NCBI RefSeq assembly: GCF_008831285.2
Contig: NC_045144.1
Coordinates: forward strand, 16,824,590-16,888,589
Length of the DNA: 64,000 nucleotides
Reading direction: 5' to 3'
DNA from: Nymphaea colorata
Taxonomy: Eukaryota > Streptophyta > Magnoliopsida > Nymphaeales > Nymphaeaceae
A program made the translations under genes and the position numbers. Position 1 is the first letter of the stretch; each line of letters begins with the position of its first letter. The notes below the pieces were generated by a model. That model was given only the letters and a program-made list of their open reading frames with translations. It searched no databases and was not told the DNA's origin. This document shows, in pieces, positions 25,586-36,850 of the stretch.

Positions 25586-26360
25586 TAGGTTCTTGAAAGG
25601 GATTCTTGTCTGCTGTCTGCCGCTAGTTCACGTTTTCTGCTAGTTCATGTTTTCTGATTCCCAGCAACTCCATTCACCAGACGTGACGCCGGCAAGCAGA
25701 GTTTATTCGAAGGAAGTGACGCCGGCAAGCAGAGGAGGCACCTTCTTCCCATCTTCCAAAATTGGGGATTTCTTTGATCTGCCTTGATATCAAAGACGAA
25801 GATCACAAAAAAAAAAAAAGGGAACCCATCTTCCAAAATTGGGGATTCCTCTGTTCTGCTTTGCTATCAAAGAAGAGAGAAAAAAAAAAGAGGGAATATC
25901 CTGCGTCGGTTATTTTCCCACAGCAACATCACTCACCGTGAAGATCTGGCAAGCGGCATCGACTGCAAGTCGTGGATCCGGAGTACCTTGTTCCTCCGAG
26001 CGAGATTCCACGTTTCCCAGAGAACTCACCGTGAGATTTAGCAGACGCTTCATCGTCTGTCTCCCATCAACAGAACCAAGAGTGCCGCTCCTGCTCGCCT
26101 GGTGGAATCGCCGCCGGCATGCCTCGCCTGGTGGAATCGCCGCCGGCTCGCCTCACCCGGTGAAAGAGAAGTCGCCGCCGGCTCCTAACAGCGTACGGGA
26201 AAGCGTTCTGAGCGGTGGAGTGCCCTTCCTCATTTACCTCATTCTTACTCCGCCCCTTTCAGTTCTCCTTTTTTTTTTATTGTCGAGAGGAAGAAAGTTT
26301 CTTTCACCAACCGGAGCAGGGCATACTAAATTTGCTTTAGGGCGTATTAAATTTGCTTTC

Positions 26361-27230
26361 ATGGCCAGCATTCAAACTGGAGCTGCTCAAGGAGACGAAA
26401 ATTCGAGAGGATTAAAATCATCTGATCAACATGACAATACATTAAAAATCACATCTACTCTCCTCAACGGCGCAAATTATTTAAGTTGGGCCAGGGCTGC
26501 ACGTTTATTTTTGAGTGGGAGATCTAAAGCAGGATACATCAACAGAAAAATCCTCTGAGTGGGAGATCTAAGGCAAGATACATCAACAGAAAAATCCAGC
26601 AGCCTGCATCTAATGATCCTAGGTACGAGGAATGGGAGTCGGAAAATGATATGGTCATGTCCTGGTTAATAAATTCTATGGAACCGTCTATAGCTAACAT
26701 GTTCATGTATCAAGAAACGGCCCAAGGCATTTGGGAGTCGCTGAAAGAACTCTTCAGCGAGCAAAATAATCTTGCTCGTATATATCAAATTAAATGTGAG
26801 ATTGCTAATCTCACTGTGGGAAACAAAGATATTCAACTTTATATCGAGCGTCTTCACAGTCTCTTCGATGAACTTCTTCAATACCGACCGGCCACATCGG
26901 ATCCCGATATCTTCAAGCAACGGTTCGAGGAAGATAAAATTTTCAAAGTGTTAGCTGGTCTCACGGACGACTTTGAAACCTTGCGCAGTCAAATCTTGAA
27001 CTCTTCTCCTTTTCCAACATTCAACACTGTCTGCCAAATCATTCAAAGAGAAGTATCTAGGCGAAGAGTCATGAATTCATCCCACAAAGATGAAGTTGCA
27101 GGTTAAAACTCTGAGAAAATGGTGTATGTTTCTCGCACCCAAGATGGACAGAGACGTGGACGCAACAATATGAGACCACGCAGCAAGATGAAGTACACTC
27201 ATTGCAAAAAGATCGGTCACACCCGTGAAC
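26361..27230 (+). pseudogene. Copia gag (UBN2-type) with zinc knuckle, broken
   Basis: Begins MASIQTGAAQGDE at 26361 and includes the LNGANYLSWARAARLFLSG motif typical of copia gag N-termini. A 44 bp tandem duplication (second copy from about 26556) shifts the frame and stops it at 26558. The frame continues from about 26580 (WESENDMVMSWLINSMEP, GIWESLKELFSEQNNLARIY, FEEDKIFKVLAGL) to a TAA at 27104-27106. It then reads to a degenerate CCHC knuckle, YTHCKKIGHTRERC (about 27190-27231), whose first Cys is Tyr. The protein cannot be made as one chain, and nucleic-acid binding would be impaired. Confidence 0.85.
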
Positions 27231-27231
27231 G

Positions 27232-28010
27232 ATGCGTGAACGATACTGGGAGATCATAGGGAGACCCGAGAAAGAGAAACCAACCACATTTTTGAAGGAG
27301 ATCAATTTGGCAAATTTGGTTAAAAAAGACGATTTGGAAAATTTTTTTCAAAGGTTCTCCAAGACCAATCTCGTCTCATCTCAACCTGTCAATGAAAGCT
27401 CTGAAGGTAAGACGATGACTTTTCTTTCTATGACCAAAAATAATACTTGGATTATTGACTCCGGAGCAACCGATCACATGACTAGTGAATCATCTACACT
27501 TAGTGAATTTGTCAAAGATTATAAACAGTCTGTATTCACTGCTGATGGGTCTTCCATAAACGTTGAAGGTGCTGGAAAAATGACGTTTTTAGGAAATAAA
27601 AAATCTACAGTTCTCCTTATTCCAAAACTTGCTGCAAATTTAATTTCAGTTAGTAAGATTACTCAAGCTCACAATTGTTTGGCATTTTTTTCTCCCAAGG
27701 ACGTGACGTTTCAGGAACTAAACTCGAAGAAAGTGATTGGTAAGGGTCATCTCCAAAGAGGATTATATGTTCTAGACGATGATTGTGTTAGCCTTCTCAC
27801 CAACAGCCAACAAAACTCTGAGTACCGGATATGGCATTCAAGATTGGGGCATATTTCAAATCGAAGCATCAAACAACTTATTCCTCACCTCACCACAGAA
27901 GATTGGGCATGTGACGCGTGTAAGTTCTCAAAATTCACTAGACTTCCTTTCCAATCATCTGTAGAAAGATCTTTAGAAATGTTTGATCTTATACACTCGG
28001 ATGTATGGGG
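27232..28010 (+). pseudogene. Copia protease and N-terminal integrase, frame-shifted from neighbours
   Basis: Starts right at an 11 bp tandem duplication (CGTGAACGATG / CGTGAACGATA, about 27225-27246) that separates it from gag. It encodes the aspartic protease motif WIIDSGATDHMT. Then comes the GAG-pre-integrase HHCC zinc finger (WHSRLGHIS..WACDACKFSK) and the first catalytic Asp of integrase in LIHSDVWG. A one-base loss at about 28006-28012 shifts it against the downstream pol frame. Family function: polyprotein processing and integration. Confidence 0.85.
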
Positions 28011-30560
28011 CCGGCTCCTGAGATATCTCATACCAGATATAGATATTATGTTTCTTTTATTGATGATATGACTCGTGTAACTTGGATTTATTTCCTCAAG
28101 AATAAAGGTGAGGTACCAAATATATTTGAAGAGTTCTATAATCTCATTTATACTCAGTACGAAATCAAGATAAAGAAACTTCGTTCCGATAATAGTGGAG
28201 AGTATGTTAATGACCATCTTAAAGAGTTTATGCGAAAAAAAGACATACAACCCCAATACACGTGTGCTAGAACCCCTCAACAAAATGGTGTTGTAGAGAG
28301 GAAAAATCATCAACGTCTAAACATCGCTCGTGCTCTCATGATACACATGACTGTACCACAAAAATATTGGAATGAAGCTATTGGTACCGACTGCTATATA
28401 TCCAATCGGATTCCTAATTCTAGCATTGATGGAAAGGTACCTCTTGAACTCCTCCTCAAACGGTTGATCTCCGTTAGACATCTCAAAGTCTTCGGGTGCA
28501 AGTGTTATGTCCATGTGCAGGAAAAAAACAGAAATAAATTTCAGAAATGTGTAGTTAAAGGGATTTTTATGGGATATTCCAGCAAAAAACATAGCTACCG
28601 ATGTCTTGATCCCATTACAAACAAGATGATAGTCTCACGAGATGTAAAGTTTTACGAGTCTGAAAGATACTTTGAAAATATACAACAAGATGAGAATTCT
28701 TCTCAGCCCGCCAATGAAATGAGCAATATCTCTTGCCCATTGACTGATATCTTTAATCAAGTACCTCACCGGCAAATCAATGAGGTAAACCAGCCCTTGC
28801 AAATTCAAGAAGTGACTGGTGAAAGAGGAAATCAAACTCCTACCTTAGACGACACTACTGTTCCTCAAGTCAAACATTCTTCTCGTCAATGCAGGCCTCC
28901 GGTCAGGTTAAGTGATTACTATACCTATCTTGCCACTGACAATATTCATTCTATTGAAAAGTATTTATCTTTTGACGGATTCTCAGAGCAGTATAAATCT
29001 TATGTTCATGCAACCTACAAACTCCAAGAGCCGAAAAAATTTGAAGAAGCCTGCAAAGATGTCAAATGGATAGATGCCATGAAAGAGGAACTTAAAGCTC
29101 ATGAAAAAAATCGTACGTGGGAATTTGTCCCTTGTCTAGAGAAAAAAAAATTGGTTGGATGCAAATGGATTTACAAAATTAAATTCAAAAGCAATGGAGA
29201 AGTAAAACGATACAAAGCGCGACTTGCTACAAAGGAATTCACTCAGACTGAGGGTATTGACTACACAGAGACTTTTGCCCCGATAGCAAAAATGAATACG
29301 GTAAGGGCTCTTCTTGCCATTGCTTCCATAAAACGATGGAGTCTCTTGCAACTTGACGTTAAAAACGCCTTTCTCCATGGCGAATTGAGCGAAGAAGTAT
29401 TCATGCATGTCCCAGAAGGCGTCACAAGTAAACCTGATCACGTGTGTAGACTAAAAAAGACTTTGTATGGTCTCAAACAATCGCCTCGCACGTGGTTCTC
29501 TCGTCTTAGCCTTGCTCTCAACAAGTATGGGTTCAAACAAAGTACAGCAGACTATACTATGTTCACAGCCACTCGAAATGATAAGGTAACTATCCTACTC
29601 GTATATGTTGATGATATTATACTTAATCGAGATGATACCGAGTACATACATATGATAAAGAAGTATCTCAACAAAGAATTTGAAATCAAGGATTTGGGAA
29701 CTCTTCGATGCTTTCTTGGAATTGAAGTTGCTCACCCCGACAAAGGAGTTTTTATTTGTCAACGGAAATACATCATTGATCTTCTCAAAAAAACCGGTTA
29801 TCTAGGCTCAAAAGCTGTAGAAACGCCTCTTGAGACAAATTGCAAGCTGAAGAAAGAAGAAGGCAACATTGTCGAAAATATAGAAAGTTTTCAGAAACTC
29901 GTCGGCAAACTTATATATGTTACAGTCACTCGTGCAAATATAACATACGCAGTCAGCCTTATCAGCCAATTTATGAATAGACCAAGGTCTAGCCATGTCG
30001 AGACAGCACAGAGAATACTCAGATACTTAAAGGGTAGTCCAGGCAAGGGCATTTTGATGAAACGAAGTCCTTCCCTTACCATATCTGGGTACTGTGACGC
30101 CGATTGGGCTGGAGACCCTAACGACCGGAGATCAACATCAGGATACTGCACATTTATTGGGGAAAATCTTGTAACGTGGAAAAGCAAGAAACAAACTGTT
30201 GTGGCGCGGTCAAGTGCTGAAGCCGAATACAGAGCTATGGCAGTGTGCACATGTGAACTCATTTGGATCAAAGCTCTTCTCAAGGATATGAATTTGGATA
30301 TAAGGGAATCGATGGAACTGAAGTGCGATAACATGGCAGCTATTCATATTGGGGCAAATCCTGCATTCCACGAGCGAACCAAGCGTATTGAAGTCGACTG
30401 TCATTTTGTTCGGAAAAAAATTCAGGATCACACTATTTGTACTTCACATGTTAGAAGTGAGAAACAGTTGGCTGACGTCTTCACCAAGAGTCTGGGAAAA
30501 GAAAGGCATAAGTATATGATCGACAAGTTGGGACAGATTGATATTTGTCTACCAACTTGA
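28005..30560 (+). CDS. Copia integrase core, reverse transcriptase and RNase H (pol 3' part)
   Basis: Open for 851 codons. The integrase core completes a D..D-35-E triad: Asp62 in LRSDNSGEY and Glu98 in QQNGVVERK; the first Asp is in the frame upstream. The copia motif KVFGCKCYVHV follows. The reverse transcriptase starts near residue 373 (EFVPCLEKKKLVGCKWIYK), with Asp451 in QLDVKNAFLHG and the YVDD box at 534-537. RNase H has YCDADWAGDP with Asp698, and the chain ends shortly after ADVFTKSLG. No native start codon is needed, as it is normally part of a polyprotein. The enzymes look intact, but gag and protease are broken, so mobilisation would need another element in trans. Confidence 0.9.
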   Translation: MGPAPEISHTRYRYYVSFIDDMTRVTWIYFLKNKGEVPNIFEEFYNLIYTQYEIKIKKLRSDNSGEYVNDHLKEFMRKKDIQPQYTCARTPQQNGVVERKNHQRLNIARALMIHMTVPQKYWNEAIGTDCYISNRIPNSSIDGKVPLELLLKRLISVRHLKVFGCKCYVHVQEKNRNKFQKCVVKGIFMGYSSKKHSYRCLDPITNKMIVSRDVKFYESERYFENIQQDENSSQPANEMSNISCPLTDIFNQVPHRQINEVNQPLQIQEVTGERGNQTPTLDDTTVPQVKHSSRQCRPPVRLSDYYTYLATDNIHSIEKYLSFDGFSEQYKSYVHATYKLQEPKKFEEACKDVKWIDAMKEELKAHEKNRTWEFVPCLEKKKLVGCKWIYKIKFKSNGEVKRYKARLATKEFTQTEGIDYTETFAPIAKMNTVRALLAIASIKRWSLLQLDVKNAFLHGELSEEVFMHVPEGVTSKPDHVCRLKKTLYGLKQSPRTWFSRLSLALNKYGFKQSTADYTMFTATRNDKVTILLVYVDDIILNRDDTEYIHMIKKYLNKEFEIKDLGTLRCFLGIEVAHPDKGVFICQRKYIIDLLKKTGYLGSKAVETPLETNCKLKKEEGNIVENIESFQKLVGKLIYVTVTRANITYAVSLISQFMNRPRSSHVETAQRILRYLKGSPGKGILMKRSPSLTISGYCDADWAGDPNDRRSTSGYCTFIGENLVTWKSKKQTVVARSSAEAEYRAMAVCTCELIWIKALLKDMNLDIRESMELKCDNMAAIHIGANPAFHERTKRIEVDCHFVRKKIQDHTICTSHVRSEKQLADVFTKSLGKERHKYMIDKLGQIDICLPT

Positions 30561-30568
30561 GGGGGAGA
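30559..30568 (+). other. Copia polypurine tract
   Basis: GAGGGGGAGA lies one base before the 3' LTR. It is the standard plus-strand primer position for LTR retrotransposons. Confidence 0.9.
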
Positions 30569-30569
30569 T

Positions 30570-30880
30570 TGTTAGCAGAATTACAGGGATTGCTTCCATT
30601 TCTTAGGAAGGTGAATCAAATCACGCATTTCCTTTCTCACTATTTATATATCATTCGTTTCCTTTTTTTCTTCAAAGGAACAGTTATGAGAATTCTGCGT
30701 GATTCTCTTACCATAATCTGGTATGGCCTGTACTCTCTAAATTGAGGATTCATCCTCCCTATCCTGTATCAAAGAAAATAAAGGAGAGCTCCCTTTCTCG
30801 TGGACGTAGGCATTAGAATGCCGAACCACGTACATGCTTGAGTATTGCTGTGTTCCCTTTCTTTATATCTCTTTTTAACA
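30570..30880 (+). repeat. Copia 3' LTR
   Basis: 311 bp, same ends as the 5' LTR, about 8 substitutions and no length change. It is followed by GCCTG, the mutated target duplicate, and then the rest of X8 exon 3. Confidence 0.95.
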
Positions 30881-31038
30881 GCCTGCTGGCTTCAGGGCAG
30901 GCCTGCTCTCTCCCAGACACCATAATCAACCATGCCTCCGTTGTCATGAACCTCTACTACAGTGCCAATGGCAGGCAGCCCCACACTTGTAGCTTTGGCA
31001 ATTCTGGCCTCATCACCACTGTCGACCCAAGTAAGCCT

Positions 31039-31143
<105 letters not shown>

Positions 31144-31302
31144 CAGCATAAATTTTATTCCCTTTGTTTTTAGAATTGTAAACAAAAGGTAAGCGTGAAA
31201 TGGAAATCTCCCTATTCCTTAGGTGGGAGTGAACTTGAAATGCCAAGCAGAAACTAATGCAGTTCCTGTTTTGCAGGCTATGGCAGCTGTGTCTATCCGT
31301 AA

Positions 31303-32495
31303 AGATGCTACAGCAGGAGAAAATGAAGTAGAATCTTCCATCAATAAAGGTTTCATTGTAGTAATGCGGCAGCCGCTGCTGATATTGGTCCCTCTATTTT
31401 GTAGAATTTTGGTTTACGTCCAGATGTGATAGTTTTGCCAGTCGAGTGGATTTGTCTCTGGGTAGTTCAAGTCCTGCTGTAGTTTATCATGTTGCTCACT
31501 CTTGCTTATGATTGGTCGGAGTAAGACAAAACGCAGAGAAATAATTTTTTGATCGCTTCTACTTGTTGCAGATATTTGAGCACATAGTTTTTCTTGCTTT
31601 TTTTTGTTTTTACTCTCAAAATATCAGCATTTCTTTTAATAAAGAATTGCCAGGCAGAGCATAACCTTACTGATATCAGCAACTGTTCAAGAAACTAAAC
31701 ACCATAAAGAATTAAAAAAAGACAAAAAACAAGGTTGTTCATCCCTGCAGAATATTCCGTTCTGGAGGATGACTTCCCAATTCTACATATCAACATTGGA
31801 ACACAAGACATGAAATGATTCAGTTAAACCTTTCAAGCCACGGCCTCAATCAAAATCCTTCTTGATGTCTCTCCTCTCCTCCACAATGAACAGTTCTGCA
31901 AATTTTTCGACTTCTCATTTCTTAGAGGTCCAAGATACTCTCAGGTCCTTGCGATGAAAATATCCCTACCAACTTTTTAAAACCCGCCATATCTAGAAAG
32001 ATAAAATATGAAGATTCTTTATAAAGTCCTCTGCATTAATCTGCATCCTCATCATATTTGATCGGGTACATGGCAAGCCTTTTCTGGCCCATTTTTGCAG
32101 AATTTAGTTTGATGAGTTCTGTTTGGAGGAACAGATCCTTGCTTTGGGCCAAATAAGCAAACTTCTCTTTTCACACCAACCCAACTTGATAGTACTCCTT
32201 CACCGTCAGAATTCTCTTGAACATATTTTTCTGGAGAAGATGCTATTGAATTTAAAGTATCTATTCTCACAAATTAATCTGTTTATGAAGAACCAGGGCA
32301 AGGTAATTGTTTAAGGAGAAAGGACTAACAATGCATAGTTAAGGGATTGTTTGCCAGTACAGACAGTAGAGACACTTTGTGAGTTTTTTATGAATCTGCC
32401 TAAAAGTTTGTGGCAGATTCATTACACACATAACTATTATTTCATGAACCTGTTCTAATCTTCAGGTGGGGAATATGTTCACAAGAAATCATCCA

Positions 32496-32566
<71 letters not shown>

Positions 32567-33106
32567 ATTCGGATGAATTTTTTATATTTTCCAATGCAAA
32601 AAACGTTCACATTTATTTGATGGCTAAAGAGTTATGACCAATGAATTGTCATCGTGAATGCACTATTTAAATGTTTTAACTGCTTACCATTTGAAGTTCA
32701 TTGGACTTGACCGATATATTTGAACTGAAGTTATAAAAACAAAGAAAAAAAAATTAATGGCAGCAAATGTGAGGGCCATTTCCAGAAAAACTTTTAGAAA
32801 AAAAAAAAGGCAAAGGATGTTTTTCAGAAGTATGTGACAAATTAACTACTTAAATACAATGATTACGGTGCACTTTTTGTGGTCTAACCTGGCAGTTACG
32901 ATTTCAAGATTGAACGACTCTTATAACATTGATATTTTGCTGGTGGAGAAATCTCCATCTTTCATAACAACAAACTATAACATGTTTCGTATTAAATTAG
33001 TTTTTATATACACATTAGGATGTTTCTATTTTGTTTAAAATATTTTTAGCAAAACAATTGAATGGTCTGGTTTTGTCTCTGACCTAACGGTCTGGGATGG
33101 TGTGTG

Positions 33107-33171
<65 letters not shown>

Positions 33172-33949
33172 CCGGGAGCATTGCCCAGCCATACCTATAC
33201 ATGTTTGACAAGATATAATTAATAACCTATGTTCTTGTGAGATGTATGTAAGATTTAATGATTATGCACAATTTTCATTAAGAAAATTTCACTCAATAAA
33301 CTCATCATTTTGATCATAATCCAGGCCTTCCGGGCAATACCCAGCTTAACTTTTTGGTGGCGACTGTTTATGAGTTTCAAACTGGCCCCTGCTTCCGCCC
33401 CTGGTTGGGCAGGACCAGACTCAAGTTTTATTGGGCTCGAGGGTCAAACTTCGACTTAGACTCAGCTCGACTCGGCCTACCTACTTCCAAGCTAGTCATA
33501 GGACTGACTGTAATTTGTGGGCTCTACAGTATTTGATGGAACCCCACTACACAATTTTGTACTGATTGAAGGGGACGCATAGAGAATATGCTGGGTCCGA
33601 TTGGTGTAATTTCTCCCACTATCTTTTACACTCTCTATCAGGCTTTAATATATATACTCCTTCCACTCACCCAACTATTGTCGATCATAGGACATATTCA
33701 AATTAGAGTCAATTATGAAAAAACATACTCAATGATCAACATGTATGAGCGATAAGACTTAGTCAAAAGCATATAATGCCCTGATGATGTAGTCAAATAA
33801 GAAAATTGGGATCAAGTCACTACTTGTTTGAATCACCCATCATCATGAAACACATGACTGGTTTTGCCAGAGTGGTCGATAGAATGCGTTGACAACTAGA
33901 TGAAAGACTTTCATGGTTGGTCGACTTATGTTTCCTAAATTTTTTCCAT
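31303..33949. repeat. X8 3' flank and start of the repeat block shared with the STIG1 array
   Basis: 31303-32450 matches 41331-42370, the 3' flank of X4. 32690-33949 matches parts of the downstream repeat blocks (about 50425-51520, 55388-56440, 58988-60040), for example 'aatggtctggttttgtctctgacc', 'ggccttccgggcaatac' and 'gaatgcgttgacaactagatg'. Microsatellites: (TA)n-(GA)n at 32497-32564 and (TA)n at 33116-33167. No gene supported. Homology stops at about 33949, where the second copia element begins. Confidence 0.65.
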
Positions 33950-34176
33950 TGAAATTAGAAAGTTTATACTTAAGTGTGGTAGTTTTCTGATTATTTAAAA
34001 GTTAGAGTCTTCTTTAGTCATTTATATCTTTATTTGTCTCTTTTGTGTAAAGACTCTAGCCGACCCTTATTCTCTCTTTAAATAAGAGATTAGGGTTAGC
34101 AATGAATAAGGATGTTTATTCTCTCTCTCTTTTCTCGTTCTCTTTGGTTCCCTCTCTTTCTCAATCTTTCTCAACA
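33950..34176 (+). repeat. Candidate 5' LTR of second copia element
   Basis: From TGAAATTAGAAAG to TTCTCAACA, about 227 bp, ending directly before the primer-binding site. TTTAAATAAGAGATTAGGG near 34077 may be promoter-like. There is no second copy to confirm the left edge; an alternative start is TGTGGTAG at 33975. Confidence 0.55.
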
Positions 34177-34188
34177 TGGGATCAGAGC
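34177..34188 (+). other. Primer-binding site of second copia element
   Basis: TGGGATCAGAGC, one base different from the initiator-tRNA match in the first element (TGGTATCAGAGC), directly after the LTR end CA. Confidence 0.75.
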
Positions 34189-34939
34189 TAGCGGCGTGAT
34201 CCCTTCAGGCTGCCGGTGACTGGCAGACTTCCGGCGACATCCTCTTTGGTAACTGTCAGACTTCTTTCTCTCCTTTCTCCTCTTCTTCTTCTTCTTCCTC
34301 TCTTTTCTCATCTTCTTCCTCTCCTCTACCGCTCGCTGGTTGGTGGAATCTGATCACGCCTATGTAGAACACGTGATCAGATCCACTAGTGGAACGTGTA
34401 TAGCCTATTGCTGTTTCTGATTAGAGATGGTCTGTTGCTGTTGTGATCGTGGAGAAAGCCTGTTTTTTTTTTATTAGAGATGGTTGGGTGTTGTTGCTGA
34501 TTATGGAGATAACCTGCTAATTGTGGAGATAACCTGTTGATGTTGTTGACTGTGAAACAGCAAGATGTGGACTTGTTGTTTGAGAAGTTGAGGTTGGGAT
34601 CAGCAGAAGCAGTGACAGTCTTCGACGTTTCGTCTGTAAGTCTTTTTGTTCAGAGTCATGAAGAGGGTGTGGCTGTTGTCTGATATGACTGCAAGTTAAC
34701 AACGTCTGGAAGCTAGAAACTGTTTTCTAGCTTAAATTTTTTGTATTATCTAGTCATGGAATGACGCACAACACAGTTTTCTTATATCGCTGAAGTCTTA
34801 GGTCATGTTGAAAGTTCTTAAAGTTGTATGAAAATAAGTTTTTGTTGGCTGTCGTTATGTCTGTGCACAACTTATGATATTATTGCTCACGTCTGCCCTT
34901 GGAAAAATATACATATACTTAGTTCAAAGATGTTGGCCT

Positions 34940-35181
34940 AATCATCGCTGTGACATTAGTGGCATGTGGTAGTGGTGTTGCGTGTGATATATTGTTGATT
35001 TCCACTTTGCTGATCAGCCCCTTGACCTATGATAGTGGTGCTGCAACTGCGAGTGATATTGTTGAGTTTTGTGTTGAAATCATTGTTGTGACATTAGTGG
35101 CATGTGGCAGTGGTGCTGCGTGTGATATATTGTTGATTTTCACTTTGCTGGTCACTCCCTTGACGTATGACAGTGGTGCTT
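34940..35181. repeat. Tandem repeat of about 145 bp in second copia element
   Basis: Copy 1 from about 34944 and copy 2 from about 35089 share GTGACATTAGTGGCATGTGG, then 'gcgtgtgatatattgttgatt' and 'ttgac.tatgacagtggtgct'. Copy 2 is cut after GTGCT by the nested element and continues at 38451 with TGCTGCGACTACGAGTGATA, matching copy 1. Confidence 0.85.
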
Positions 35182-35348
35182 TGTAATCACCCCAAATTTT
35201 TCTAAAAGATTATGATGTTTTATTAACTACGAAACCCAAATTTAGGCACAAGATTCAAATCCAAAATACAACTCTTAGATCCAAATTAAATCCAAAATAC
35301 TACTTTCAGATCCAAAACCCAAGTTCAGATCCAAATCGATCATTTAAG

Positions 35349-35772
35349 ACCCATTTGCCCCTTCTTTTGACAAAAATCTCATTTTAGATGGTGATTTTAG
35401 TCTTTTTGGGTGGACATGACCCATTTGTCCTTTCTTTTGACAAAAAGTCTCATTTTAGAGGGTGATTTTAATCTTCTTTGGTGGACAAGACCAATTTGCC
35501 CTTTCTTTTGACAAAAATCTCCTTTTAGAAGGTGATTTTAGTCTTTTTGGGTGGACAAGACCAATTTGTCCTTTTTTTTTTACAAAAATCTCCTTTTAGA
35601 AGGTGATTTTAGTCTTTTTGGGTGGACAAGACCAATTTGTCCTTTTTTTTACAAAAAAATTCTCCTTTTAGAGGGTGATTTTAGTCTTTTTGGGGTGGAC
35701 AAGACCAATTTGCCCTTCTTTTTTGACAAAAAATCTCCTTTTAGAGAGTGATTTTAGTCTTTTTAGGTCAAA
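35349..35772. repeat. Six tandem ~70 bp repeats inside the nested element
   Basis: Units start GACCAATTTG(C/T)CC and run through a T-run, ACAAAAATCTCCTTTTAGA, GGTGATTTTAGTC and TTTTTGGGTGGACAA. Copies at about 35349, 35418, 35489, 35558, 35629 and 35701; the last two thirds are most alike. The short plus-strand frame across them is a by-product of the repeat. Confidence 0.9.
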
Positions 35773-36077
35773 AAATTCAAATTTAGTGTTTTGGCTCCAA
35801 AATCCTCTATAAATACCCTTCACTTCTCCTCTCTTGGGTAAGATTGGCCCTTGGGAGAAACTCTAGTGTATTCTCACTTGAAGACTTAATGTTTCTCTTG
35901 ACCTCTCTCTCTCCCTCTTCCTCTCTCCATTTTCCTCTCCAACTTGGAGCAAGCTACAACCCTTTTGGAGGCATCATCTTGGAGCTTGAAGGGGATCTTC
36001 AAGTGAAGGTGTTTATCTTCCTTAGGTCATTTATCATTAGAGGTATGTAATCATCATCCCTCTTATTTCTTTTTTTT

Positions 36078-36850
36078 TTTTCTCTCATCTTCATCTCCCC
36101 ATGGCCAAAGGAGATAACACTCAACCTCTTTTTAGAGACAAGAGGCTATGCTCAAGTGCACCGGGAGCATGAGAAGATGAGATAATATTTTATTTTATGA
36201 TTAAATCATGTTCTTTCAAGTATTTTTGTTGTTGTTATTTTTCATTAATATGTTCTTATTATTATGCTATTCATTTTTCTTGAACATAGTTTTGTTGATT
36301 ATTTTTATTTTCTCTTCTCATCTTCATCTCCCCATGGTCAAAGGAGATAGCACTCAACCTCTTTTTAGAGACAAGAGGCTATGCTCAAATGCACCGGGAG
36401 CATGAGAAGATGAGATGATATTTTGTTTTATGATTAAATTATGCTCTTTCAAGTATTCTTGTTGTTATTTTTTATTAATATGTTATTATTATGCTATTTC
36501 TTTTTCTTGAACATAGTCTTGTTATTGTTTTCATCTTCCCTTCTCATCTTCATCTCCCCATGGCCAAAGGAGATAGCACTCAACCTCTTTTTAGAGACAA
36601 GAGGCTAGACTCAAGTGCACCGTGAGGATGGAAAGATGAGATAATCTTTCATTTCATGATTGAATAATGTTTTCCCTTTTATTAAATGTAGCATTATCTT
36701 CCTTTCTTCATTTTCTTCTCATCTTTATCTCTCCATGGCCAAAAAAGATAGCACTCAATCTCTTCTTAGAGACAAGAGGCTATGCTCAAGTGCACCGGGA
36801 GCATGAAAAGATGAGATGATCCTTTATTTCATAGTTATATTATGTCCTCC
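36078..36850. repeat. Four tandem ~176-232 bp repeats inside the nested element
   Basis: Each unit contains TCTCATCTTCATCTCCCCAT, GGCCAAAGGAGATAGCACTC, TTTTTAGAGACAAGAGGC and CATGAGAAGATGAGAT. Starts are near 36082, 36315, 36541 and 36717. The last unit is shortest and most diverged. Confidence 0.9.

Larger units (their letters stand above)
25263..30880 (+). mobile_element. Ty1/copia LTR retrotransposon, full-length but defective
   Basis: 5618 bp. Two 311 bp LTRs (TGTTA..TAACA), a primer-binding site, gag, protease, integrase, reverse transcriptase, RNase H and a polypurine tract occur in Ty1/copia order. Flanking 5 bp: GCGTG at 25258-25262 and GCCTG at 30881-30885, a target duplication with one mismatch. 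The two LTRs differ at about 8 of 311 aligned positions (about 97.4% identical by eye), so insertion is fairly recent. gag and the 5' part of pol carry two short duplications, a stop and a one-base deletion; the 3' 2.5 kb of pol is open. It lies in the same orientation as the X8 gene it interrupts. Confidence 0.93.

Noticed and set aside
25839-26360. N-terminal part of the 239-residue frame before copia gag
   Set aside because: Copia leader DNA; the gag motifs begin at the Met at 26361, so that start was used.
34950-35186. 78-residue frame over the 145 bp tandem repeat
   Set aside because: The duplicated sequence gives a repeated peptide, but it has no retroelement motif and is cut by the nested element.
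35349-35772. Evenly spaced repeats that could suggest a CRISPR array
   Set aside because: Plant nuclear context, direct adjacent repeats without unique spacers; a simple tandem repeat in a transposon.
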